Shown in pieces: positions 9,501-17,400 of a stretch of 64,000 bases of DNA. Position 1 is the stretch's first letter; each line of letters starts with the position of its first letter. The stretch covers positions 1-64,000 of the forward strand of contig CAKQOG010000005.1 of assembly GCA_934255485.1 (NCBI GenBank), written 5' to 3'. A model generated the notes under the pieces. That model did not search any database, was not told where the DNA came from, and was given only the letters and a program-made list of their open reading frames with translations. This DNA is from an uncultured Prevotellamassilia sp. (GTDB lineage Bacteria > Bacteroidota > Bacteroidia > Bacteroidales > Bacteroidaceae). The translations under genes and the position numbers were made by a program.

Positions 9501-10419
9501 CGCGGTTGTAGGCATTAAGATGTCCTTCGTAAAAGCCAAATTTAGGCAATAAGATAGGATTACCTGTAAGTTGATAGAAGTCGTTAAGTAGATCTACTGG
9601 TTGTTGGTCTACCATCAAGAAAGCGTCGAGATAGTCCTCTTGATGTGTAAGTATAACCTTGTCTTCTTCGGTAGCTCCAAAATCGTAACGTCCGGGCTTA
9701 AAGGTATCCCACATCACACCATACCCCTTTGTACTCCAATAGAAAGGTGTTGGCGAAGCCACACCACCATCTACCCAGTTATTGGTGTTTTCGATAGCAA
9801 TGCTTTTACCCTTATGGCTAAAGCGTCCGTTCTGAACACCACCACCATAGAAATATTCGCCGTTGTGAGCCTTAAGAGTTAAAGTTGTGCTGTTTTTATC
9901 GAAGTTCACTGGAGCTACGCTCTCTGCCACTACCTCGCCCGATTGTAGGTTAGTAACAGACATCAAACCTGTTTGTTTATCAAAGCGTATGCTTACTCTT
10001 GAAGTAGAAATTACAACGGCATTGTTTTCTTCGCGTACATCAACAGCTTGTGCTGCGCGACGTGCATTGTCTACCAATATTTTTGCAGCAGGAGAAGCCT
10101 GTGGGTCGCGTACTATGCCACCATTGTCGTCGCGGAAAAGGCGGAATATGTTTTCACCATAAAAGTCTATGGTAAGCTGTTTGCCATCGGCATAAGTTAA
10201 TTCAATTGTTGTTGGATTAATCTTTGCAACACTCTTTATTGGATTGTTGGCAGCCACTTTGCTTGTAGCCGAAGCAGAGATGTTGGGCACTAACCCCGAA
10301 GCCAAAGGCAACGCACTTACGCCTTGAGCGCTAAAGGTTAAACCCGCAATGGCTAACGGAAGAGCCATTACAAAGGTTACCTTTGCACTACTTTGCTTCT
10401 TTTGCTGAGTTTTTTTCAT
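6508..10419 (-). CDS. Secreted multidomain glycoside hydrolase family 31 enzyme with FN3, F5/8C, dockerin and cohesin-like modules
   Basis: A 1303-residue protein from the ATG at 10419; the frame extends 13 codons further but the signal-like N-terminus (MKKTQQKK…) starts here. Order: signal/anchor (about 1-40), GH31 N-terminal beta-sandwich, GH31 catalytic barrel, DUF5110-like sheet, fibronectin type III (about 860-950), F5/8 type C/CBM32-like carbohydrate-binding domain (about 960-1105), type I dockerin-like EF-hand pair (GDINHDKRIDENDL and GDINKNGLIDAYDI), and a C-terminal cohesin-like beta-sandwich. The likely nucleophile is Asp441 (LKTDVAW) and the acid/base Asp493 (WSGDQTGG). The sequence around these, together with the accessory modules, recalls the GH31 alpha-N-acetylgalactosaminidases acting on mucin-type glycans; alpha-glucosidase activity is the alternative. 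Transcribed alone. Confidence 0.88.
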   Translation of the reverse strand: MKKTQQKKQSSAKVTFVMALPLAIAGLTFSAQGVSALPLASGLVPNISASATSKVAANNPIKSVAKINPTTIELTYADGKQLTIDFYGENIFRLFRDDNGGIVRDPQASPAAKILVDNARRAAQAVDVREENNAVVISTSRVSIRFDKQTGLMSVTNLQSGEVVAESVAPVNFDKNSTTLTLKAHNGEYFYGGGVQNGRFSHKGKSIAIENTNNWVDGGVASPTPFYWSTKGYGVMWDTFKPGRYDFGATEEDKVILTHQEDYLDAFLMVDQQPVDLLNDFYQLTGNPILLPKFGFYEGHLNAYNRDYWKEAKDGFMLYEDGKRYNESQKDNGGVKESLNGEKNNYQFSARAAIDRYLNNDMPLGWFLPNDGYGAGYGQTNSLDGNIANLKSFGDYARSKGVEIGLWTQSDLHPKEGIEPLLQRDIVKEVRDAGVRVLKTDVAWVGAGYSFGLNGVSDVGEIMPYYGSNARPFIISLDGWAGTQRYAGIWSGDQTGGDWEYIRFHIPTFIGSGLSGQPNITSDVDGIFGGKNMPVNIREFQWKTFTPMELNMDGWGSNPKYPEVLGEPATSINRSYLKLKSELMPYTYTIARQAVDGKPMIRAMFLDYPNDYTLGSDTQYQFMYGPSFLVAPIYTNTQMDEKGNDIRNGIYLPEGRWVDYYNGDVYEGGRIINNFDAPIWKLPVFVKADAIIPMANPNNNPSQIRKDYRAYEIYATAQGSNAFSQYDDDGKTQAYLGGQCSRTEISTATNGKGKLVVTINPTYGTFDGFEPQKETELRINVSKAPKSVTAKLGKKSIKLTAVNSEADFNKGVNVYFYNEKPNLNRFSTPGSEAAKKVVEKNAQLLVKLEKTNVADNATEVKIEGFEFNPTDRLRTHTGALKAPQVSFTDKGIGVFSLTPSWNKVDNADFYEIEYNGMLYSTIRNNNFTIDGLIPETSYAFKVRSVNKDGYSDWATASATTKSNPLEFAIKDIKATTTCENQPGNGIQKLFDFDEKSMWHSKWGKGEAIPSDMTIDLRSVNKLDRFEYIPREDGGNGTLLSGTVSVSTDRQQWSAPVKFEWKQDGTTKTFKFDSNPEARYVKLHLDKAVGNFASGREMYIFKVAGSESYLQGDINHDKRIDENDLTSYMNYTGLRKGDADFDYVSSGDINKNGLIDAYDISCVSIELDGGVRNSNDKVAGKLVLSPNKTTFAAGDMVEITVKGKGLHYVNGLSFALPYSTSEFEYVGTELLNMKDMVNLTYDRLHTNGQKELLPTFVNKGNNFLLDEGDHNLFVIKLKAKKSGKFTLKAKDGILVDRNLGSVKF

Positions 10420-10482
10420 AAGTAATATGTGGTAATTGTTTTTATTCTGTATGTACAATTATAGAGTAATTCTATATTGCGG

Positions 10483-10490
10483 CAAAGTTA
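10483..10490 (-). promoter_or_regulatory. -7 box of the GH31 gene
   Basis: TAACTTTG on the minus strand, 64 bases before the preferred ATG. It is a perfect match to TANNTTTG and lies upstream of the longer alternative start as well, so it does not decide the start. Confidence 0.5.
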
Positions 10491-10642
10491 CATAATAAAT
10501 AGCATATTTTGTAACTATTTATATAAAAAGCATTTCGCACACACTTTGGGCCTTTATTATTTAACATTTGGTAATGTATAAAGAGCACAAAGCATCAAAA
10601 AAAGCGGCTTAACATAGGTATGTCAAGCCACTCATAAAAGGG

Positions 10643-10713
10643 TTGGGGTACCCGGATTCGAACCAGGAAAGGCAGGACCAGAATCTGCAGTGTTACCATT
10701 ACACCATACCCCA
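10643..10713 (-). tRNA. tRNA-Gln (anticodon CTG)
   Basis: The 71-base minus-strand sequence folds as a standard cloverleaf. The acceptor stem is TGGGGTA/TACCCCA with discriminator A at 10643. The anticodon stem GCAGA/TCTGC-type arm encloses the loop TTCTGGT, giving anticodon CTG (glutamine). The T-loop GGTTCGAATCC is intact. The 3' CCA is not encoded. Confidence 0.95.
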
Positions 10714-10994
10714 AATAAAACTAAAAAAATCTTGTATTTCTCTGAAATACGACTGCAAAATTAGTGCTTTTTATGATACGAACCAAATCTGAGCACTATT
10801 TTTTTCGGAGCTTTTGTGAATATATGGTCAAGAAATAAAATTTTAGGCGGAATTTTATCAACAATTTGCAGTAGCTAAAAAGGGAAAAATAGAACAATAA
10901 TTTTTGTACAGATTTTTCATTCAAATAGAACGAAAATACTGCTTTTTAGGGGCAAAAAAGGCTATTTGTAAGCCACTTTTCGGTCGAGAAATGC

Positions 10995-11107
10995 CAATAT
11001 ACGTATGCTTATACTCTAAGGATACGTATCATTAGAGTGTAAGAATGCGTATCCTCATACCCTAAGAACACGCATTCTTATGCCATAAGAATACGTATCC
11101 TTATGCC
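10995..11107. repeat. Intergenic array of five 23-bp units built on GATACGTATC-type dyads
   Basis: Five consecutive units start at 10995, 11018, 11041, 11064 and 11087, an exact 23-bp period. Each carries a diverged dyad around ATACGTAT (for example AAGGATACGTATC, AAGAATGCGTATCC, AAGAATACGTATCCTT) and then a TCATACCCT/TTATGCCAT-type spacer. The array lies in the 680-base gap between the tRNA-Gln gene and the peptidase gene. No open frame was found in the rest of that gap, which is AT-rich. The units are degenerate relative to one another while the period is exact, suggesting selection on spacing or old duplication. Confidence 0.8.
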
Positions 11108-11316
11108 TTTTCTGTTTGAAAAATATTCGCCCCAAATTATATTTCCATTGATTATCAGCAACTTACAATCTTTTCTCAAAATTGCGTTGTTTGGTCACAA
11201 CACAACTGCTCGTTAAAAACAAACAAATTATGACGCATAATATTTTAGCATTATAGGAAAAATAGAACAATTTTTCATAAACTTTTGGGATACAGTCATA
11301 AGTGCTACAAAACAAT

Positions 11317-11370
11317 GGTGCTCAAAATGCAAGAGCAAGACATTAAGCCTTGACGTGCATTTTGAGCACC
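11317..11370 (-). terminator. Long hairpin downstream of the S46 peptidase gene
   Basis: GGTGCTCAAAATGCA (11317-11331) is perfectly inverted at 11356-11370, a 15-bp stem around a 24-base loop that itself contains a CAAG/CTTG mini-stem. It starts 24 bases after the stop codon. On the minus strand it is followed only by ATTGTTTT, so termination is likely but the T tract is poor. Confidence 0.6.
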
Positions 11371-11393
11371 ACGATGTTATGCTTCAACGATAA

Positions 11394-13532
11394 TTATTTC
11401 AAGTCGAGTTCGTCGAGCACGTAAGTAGAACCACCAAACTTGTCGATGATGAACATTACGTAACGAATATCAACATTGATACAACGTTGGAGTTGGGGAT
11501 TAAACTTGAGGTCGGAGCTCAAACTCTCGATATTACCATCGAAAGCCAAACCTATTAACTCGCCCTTAGCATTCATCACGGGAGAGCCTGAGTTGCCACC
11601 TGTAATGTCGTTGTTTGACAAGAAACAAGTGGGCAATTTACCATCTTCGCGAGCATAACGACCAAAGTCTTTAGCCTCGTACAACTTGCGAAGCTTTTCG
11701 TTGATAAAGTAGTCGCTTTCGGTGTGGCTCTCTTTCTCAAACATACCATCGAGCACTGTGCGCCAATCGTAATAAACGGCATCGCGTGGTTTGAGATCTG
11801 TAATATGGCCATAGGTCATACGCAATGTAAAGTTGGCATCGGGGGCTTTGCTCCAGTTGTACATCTCGCACAAACCGCGAACATATTTTTTGTCGAGTGC
11901 ATGGCGTTTTACGTTCAACTCATGCAATCCTGCAAAGTTAGCTTTTGCATAATTGCTGAGCGACTCTTGCTGTTTTACCAATGGGTCGTTCTCTAATAGC
12001 GCTGCATCGTTCTTACTCAAAGCCTCAGCCAAACGGGTGCTATCAGTAAACACGCTATTGTTGTATGCACTATCAACAAGTGCCTCCCAGCTTTTACCAT
12101 CTTTTAAGTAAGAAGGTACTGTTGCCAATTTATGACCTTTGATGTAGTAAGGTGTAAGTAGCTCTACCTTGCCCTTATCGATATCTAAATGTAAAGGCTT
12201 AACATGAGTGTTGTAATAAGTTACAAGCGCTGTTTTTGCACTTTCTATGTCCTTATTCTTACCATCTTTGAGTGCTTGCTTGTAGCCATCAATAAGTTTT
12301 GTCGGAGCTGAAAGTTGCTGTGTACCAAGTGCTATATTAAATAAATTAGCATCGTGACTAACGTCTGCATAATTTGTACAAAGTGAGTCGATAGCCTCGA
12401 TTACACCCTCATACTCGGTCTTGCCTGTTTGCTTAATGAAGCGACGGAACTCGTTTTCTTCGGCCTTTTTAAAGTCGAGCAAGTGTGTTTTCTCTACACT
12501 TTCGTTCATACCGCCAAAGTTCTTCACTGCATTGCCATAAGAGAAGTATGTATCTTCAAGCAACAAGCGTAGGGAGTCGCTTTGGTCCATCAAACCTTTG
12601 TAATATGCAAGGAGTGGGTTGCCTGCAAGCACAATTGGAGCATTCTGACTATTGCAGCGAAATTCTACCTCACCTGCAGTGAGATAGCGTGTGGTTCGTC
12701 CGGGGAAACCCATTATCATGGTGTAATCGCCCTTGTCAATGCCTTTGAGCGAGATAGGAAGATACTTCTTAACCTTTAAAGGTACATTGTCCTTGCTATA
12801 TGGAGCAGGGTTGCCATTTTTGTCTGCATATATACGAAACATAGCAAAGTCGGCGTTTTGGCGAGGCCACATCCAGTTGTCTGAATTGCCACCAAACTGC
12901 CCGATGTTATAGGGTGGATTGGCTACCAAACGGATGTCTTGATACGTTTGTTGATAGAACAAGTAGAACTGATTGCCACCAAAATAAGGCACGATAAGTG
13001 CAGTTACACCTTTCTTTTTAGCAAGGTCGCTCTTCTTGAGCATCTTCTCAGCCAATGGTGCAAGGAAGCCTATACTCTGCATGGTGTATTCGTCAGCCTT
13101 TTTCTTTTTAGCCTCTGCATTTACCTCTTTTGTAACATCTACAATGCGCAGTATAAAAGTAAATGTCAAGCTCTCTGGTGTACGCAATTCTTCGGCTTTA
13201 TTATGAGCAAAATAGCCATCCTTCATGTAGTCATGACCAATGGCACTCATATCGTGTACATAGCTAAAACCACAATGGTGATTGGTTAGTACCAAACCTT
13301 CGGCACTAACCACCTCGCCCGTACATCCACCGCCAAAGATACCTACACACTCGCGCAACGAGGGTGAAGTCTCACTATACAATGCCTCTGGAGACAACTG
13401 TAAGCCAGCCTTTCGGAGCGAGTCTTCAAGGTGTTGTTGCTTCATGAGTTTTAATAGCCACATACCTTCGTCGGCACGTGCACTGCCCAAGCTCATCACA
13501 AGAGCCAAGCAACATAAAAGTAACTTCTTCAT
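11394..13532 (-). CDS. S46-family dipeptidyl-peptidase, DPP7 type
   Basis: A 712-residue periplasmic serine exopeptidase that removes dipeptides from the N-terminus of oligopeptides, important in amino-acid-fermenting Bacteroidales. Residues 1-20 are a signal peptide ending SARA|DEG. The catalytic histidine lies in TNHHCG (His86) and the nucleophile is Ser648 in GGNSGSP. The residue 18 positions after the nucleophile is glycine (Gly666, in FDGNIE). In the family this position is Gly in DPP7 (hydrophobic P1) and Arg in DPP11 (acidic P1), so DPP7 specificity is inferred. The length matches the family. It is transcribed alone from a promoter facing the esterase gene. Confidence 0.93.
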   Translation of the reverse strand: MKKLLLCCLALVMSLGSARADEGMWLLKLMKQQHLEDSLRKAGLQLSPEALYSETSPSLRECVGIFGGGCTGEVVSAEGLVLTNHHCGFSYVHDMSAIGHDYMKDGYFAHNKAEELRTPESLTFTFILRIVDVTKEVNAEAKKKKADEYTMQSIGFLAPLAEKMLKKSDLAKKKGVTALIVPYFGGNQFYLFYQQTYQDIRLVANPPYNIGQFGGNSDNWMWPRQNADFAMFRIYADKNGNPAPYSKDNVPLKVKKYLPISLKGIDKGDYTMIMGFPGRTTRYLTAGEVEFRCNSQNAPIVLAGNPLLAYYKGLMDQSDSLRLLLEDTYFSYGNAVKNFGGMNESVEKTHLLDFKKAEENEFRRFIKQTGKTEYEGVIEAIDSLCTNYADVSHDANLFNIALGTQQLSAPTKLIDGYKQALKDGKNKDIESAKTALVTYYNTHVKPLHLDIDKGKVELLTPYYIKGHKLATVPSYLKDGKSWEALVDSAYNNSVFTDSTRLAEALSKNDAALLENDPLVKQQESLSNYAKANFAGLHELNVKRHALDKKYVRGLCEMYNWSKAPDANFTLRMTYGHITDLKPRDAVYYDWRTVLDGMFEKESHTESDYFINEKLRKLYEAKDFGRYAREDGKLPTCFLSNNDITGGNSGSPVMNAKGELIGLAFDGNIESLSSDLKFNPQLQRCINVDIRYVMFIIDKFGGSTYVLDELDLK

Positions 13533-13567
13533 AATTTTTTATTGTTGATTTTTGTCTATTTTCAGTG

Positions 13568-13575
13568 CAAAGGTA
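13568..13575 (-). promoter_or_regulatory. -7 box of the S46 peptidase gene
   Basis: TACCTTTG on the minus strand, 36 bases before the peptidase ATG. Its transcription start would face that of the esterase promoter about 50 bases away. Confidence 0.55.
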
Positions 13576-13616
13576 TAACATTTATTGCTATCACTATACG
13601 ATACGTATAAAAATTG

Positions 13617-13624
13617 TAACTTTG
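13617..13624 (+). promoter_or_regulatory. -7 box of the esterase gene
   Basis: TAACTTTG, 36 bases before the ATG at 13660. This placement excludes the longer frame beginning at 13585, whose start would precede the transcript. Confidence 0.6.
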
Positions 13625-13659
13625 TGCATAAAGTTACATTTACAACACATACAACGACT

Positions 13660-14292
13660 ATGAAACTTATATTTTTACATGGTTTTGCCTCTTCGGGCGC
13701 ATCGGGAACTGTGCAATTGCTACGCAAAATTCTGCCCTCGGCTGAAGTTATAGCTCCCGATATCCCAGTTGATCCAGACGAGGCATTGCCCATGTTGCAA
13801 ACCTTGGTAGATTCCGAACAACCCGATGTTATTATCGGCACAAGCATGGGCGGAATGTATGCCCAACAAATGCATGGCTATCTGCGCATCTGCGTTAATC
13901 CTGCATTCCGCATGTCTACCATGAGCAAGACCTTGCGTACAGGCGAGCATAAATGGCTTAATGGCCGCAAGGATAATGCTAAGACTTTTAAAATAACAGC
14001 TGATATCATTAAGCATTTTAACCAAATGGAACGGCACCAGTTTGAAGGCATTTCAGCCTCTGACAAAGAGCTATGCTATGGGCTATTTGGCATTAACGAC
14101 ACATTTGTTAATCCCGCAAATGCTTACAACACTTTTATGAAATACTACATGCATGGCGAGCGAATTGAAGCTGGACACGAACTCAACGATAAGGTTTTGC
14201 ACAAATATGTTCTTCCACTCTTAAAGCAACTATTGGGAGATAAGTACGAGGAGGCAATTAAAGAGCCTCTACCCGACTACATGAAATATTAA
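13660..14292 (+). CDS. YqiA/YcfP-type alpha/beta-hydrolase (esterase)
   Basis: 210 residues from the ATG at 13660, chosen because the fold starts directly with the first beta-strand (MKLIFLHGF) and the promoter lies just upstream. The oxyanion-side motif HGFASS is followed by a GTSMGG nucleophile elbow with the catalytic serine, a late aspartate (GINDTFV) and a histidine (EAGHELND), together a complete catalytic triad. It is cytoplasmic, with no signal peptide. Members of this family hydrolyse short-chain esters or thioesters; the physiological substrate is not known. It is followed by a strong terminator, so it is a single-gene transcript. Confidence 0.8.
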   Translation: MKLIFLHGFASSGASGTVQLLRKILPSAEVIAPDIPVDPDEALPMLQTLVDSEQPDVIIGTSMGGMYAQQMHGYLRICVNPAFRMSTMSKTLRTGEHKWLNGRKDNAKTFKITADIIKHFNQMERHQFEGISASDKELCYGLFGINDTFVNPANAYNTFMKYYMHGERIEAGHELNDKVLHKYVLPLLKQLLGDKYEEAIKEPLPDYMKY

Positions 14293-14325
14293 CACATGTT
14301 GATAAGCAACATCTATATAAAAGAG

Positions 14326-14379
14326 CAAGTGAGTAAAGAAACTGGTAAAACCTTGGGGTTCTTTACACACTTGTTTTTA
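14326..14379 (+). terminator. Terminator of the esterase gene
   Basis: CAAGTGAGTAAAGAA pairs with TTCTTTACACACTTG with one mismatch, followed by TTTTTATTT. It lies 34 bases after the stop codon. Confidence 0.85.
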
Positions 14380-14428
14380 TTTATTCAAGACCTTATTCAA
14401 TAAAAAAACACGAATTGCTTATTTATGT

Positions 14429-14469
14429 GTATAGTTAGTTTTAAACTATACATAAATGAGTTATCTTTG
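14429..14469 (+). promoter_or_regulatory. tamB promoter with embedded palindrome and almost no leader
   Basis: The -7 box TATCTTTG (14462-14469) ends four bases before the ATG at 14474. A perfect 8-bp inverted repeat, GTATAGTT (14429-14436) and AACTATAC (14444-14451), lies just upstream where the -33 region would be. It is possibly an operator. Transcription would begin at or next to the start codon. Confidence 0.5.
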
Positions 14470-14473
14470 CAAT

Positions 14474-17400
14474 ATGAAGAAACTTAAGAAAGTGCTAAAG
14501 TGGAGCACTATTGCTTTAGTATCACCTATTGCATTGTTCCTTTTATTAGCTATATTGATATACATCCCCCCCATTCAAAACTTTATTGTACACCAAGTTG
14601 CCGATAATATGTCTGAAAGAATGGGAATGAATATAAACATAGACAAGGTTAGGCTGGCTTTTCCTCTTGACCTTGCCATTCATCGTATGACTGCCATCGA
14701 AGGTGGCGACACGTTGATAAACGTAGATCGCATGCGCCTTGATGTTAAGTTGCTCCCTTTGTTCAAAGGCAGAGCCGATATAGATGGTTTTAGTCTGTAT
14801 GGATTGAAACTTGACACTAAGAGCTATATATCTGACACACACATCAAAGGTATAGCTGATGAGCTAACTGCAACCAGTCATGGCATTGATTGGGAAAAAG
14901 AATATGTTAATATTAACCATGCTCATTTGCGCGATGCAAACTTCGTTGTAGCCCTAAGTGATACCGCACAAAAAGATACAACCGAAAGCAAGGCTAAATG
15001 GAAAATTAATGTTGCTAAGGCCGACATTGAACGCTCTAAAATTCGTCTTTCAATGCCTGGCGATAGCATGCGCATCTACGCTAACTTAACCAAAGCCTCT
15101 CTGCGAAACGGTTTGTTCGACACGGGACGAAACGATTATGCCATACATTCTTTGCAACTCCGTTCGTGTAATATTAACTACGATATACCATACATTAAGC
15201 CTACTTGCGGACTTGATGCCAACCACATTGGCTTAAGCAATCTTACGTTGCTTCTCGACACACTCAGCTACAATCAGCAAGGAACACTGCGGGCTGGCGT
15301 ACGCGCACTCTCGTTTAAGGAAAAGTGCGGATTGAATGTGATTAAACTCAAAGGTGGTGTCTACATGGATACTGCTCAACTGCGTTTGCCCGCTCTTAGC
15401 ATTCGCACTTCTCAATCGGATATTGAGGCACGTGTGGCATTCGATTTTCGCTCGTTCAAGACTGGTAAAGGCGGACATTGCAAGGCTTACATAAATGCAC
15501 AAATTGGCAACAAAGACATCCGTAATATAGGTCAAGGCTTTTTAGATAAGCAATATCTAAACATGTTGCCCACGCAACCACTGATTGTAAAGGGAAAGTT
15601 AATGGGCAATATCGACCACATTAACCTCTCATCTCTCAGCATTAAAGTGCCTTTGGTTGCTCAACTTTCTGCCCATGGATATGTGCGCAATATATTGAAA
15701 AATTGGCGTAGTGGAAAACTTACCTACAATCTGCAAACACAAAATTTATCGCTCGTTCGACGTATGCTTCCAGCGTCATTGCAGCATTCTATCAACATTC
15801 CTAATGGCATATCATCAAATGGTTGGTTAGCCTTTCGTGGCAACGCATACGAGGCTTTCGTTAGAGCCTATTGTGGTAAAGGTGGTATCACTGCTAAGGC
15901 ACGTACCAACCTTAATCAAGAGAGCTATCAACTTGTAGCCATTGCACGCAACTTTCCTATCTCTGCCTTTGTAAAAGGTGTACCTTTGAGTCCATTTACA
16001 GGAAGATTGCAGGCATCAGGTAATGGTTTTAATGTACTATCGCCATCTGCATCGCTTAATGCACAAGCCCACATCAACCAACTTGCCTATCAGCACTACA
16101 ACTTAAGCGGCATCTCGCTACATGCTCAACTGCATCGTGGCAAAGCACTTGCGCACTTTGTGGCTAACAATCCTCTGCTACAAGGTACGGGTAATCTGAA
16201 CGCTACCTTGGGCCGAAACTTATACGACATAGCACTTAATGTTGAGCTACCCGAACTTGATTTACGCAAGCTCGGCATGCTTTCTGACACGCTTACATTG
16301 GGCACAACCATTCAGCTTAAAGGCAGCACTAACAAGGCATTTACAGCCTTTGCACTTAATGGTAGCATCACTAACAATCGCTTTACAACCCCCAAGATGA
16401 GCGTTATGGCAAAGGACATCTTCTTTGACCTTAGTACCAATGCCGACACTACAACAGCGTTTATCTCGGCAGGCGATTTGCGCTTGCGCATGGCTTCAAA
16501 AGGGGATGTTCCTTATCTTTCGGGCCACCTTAACCGCTTCGTTACCGAACTCTCTAAGCAAGCTAAAAAATATAACATTGACCAAGAAAAGCTCAAAACG
16601 CTCTTGCCATCCATGTCGTTTATGATTGATGCAGGACGCGACAATCCCCTCTACAACATTGCTCGTATGAAAGGATATGCCTTTAATTCTGCTATGATAC
16701 ATCTACACACTCATCCACAAATAGGGGTGAATGGTGATGCACGTATTGGGGGGCTTAGCATGGGCGCACTTTTGCTCGACACCATCAATACGCATATATA
16801 TCAAGATAGCACTGGTGTGCAGATTGCAGGACTTATTAAAAACAACAAGAAAAACCCCAATCCGCTTGAAGTAAAAGCTAAATCATACTTGATGAAATCG
16901 GGTGCAGGCGTCGAACTCACCTACTTTGATAGCGAAGGCGAGCGGGGTGTAGACGTAGGCTTGCAAGCACTGCTACAAGAAAATGGCATTAACATACACT
17001 TCTATCCACAACATCCTGTATTGGCTTATCGTAACTTCACGGTTAATAATGATAACTTTATATTTCTTGGAAACGACAAGAGCATACGCGCCAATGTTAA
17101 TCTTTTGGCAGACGATGGTACGGGTTTAAAAATATATGGTGAGCCTAACGATTCTGTTAATGATATCACACTCAGCATTAACCAAGTTAATCTTGGAGAA
17201 CTATCGGCTGTATTGCCTTATATGCCCAAACTCAGCGGCATGCTCAGTGGCGATGTTCACATCACTGATAACTGGCATAATAAGCAGATGTCTGCCATGG
17301 CTTCGCTTAATGCAAACAACTTTAGTTACGAGGATATGCCGCTTGGCAATATGGGTATTGACGCTATTTATTTGCCTAAATCTGGCGGCGAACACCATGC

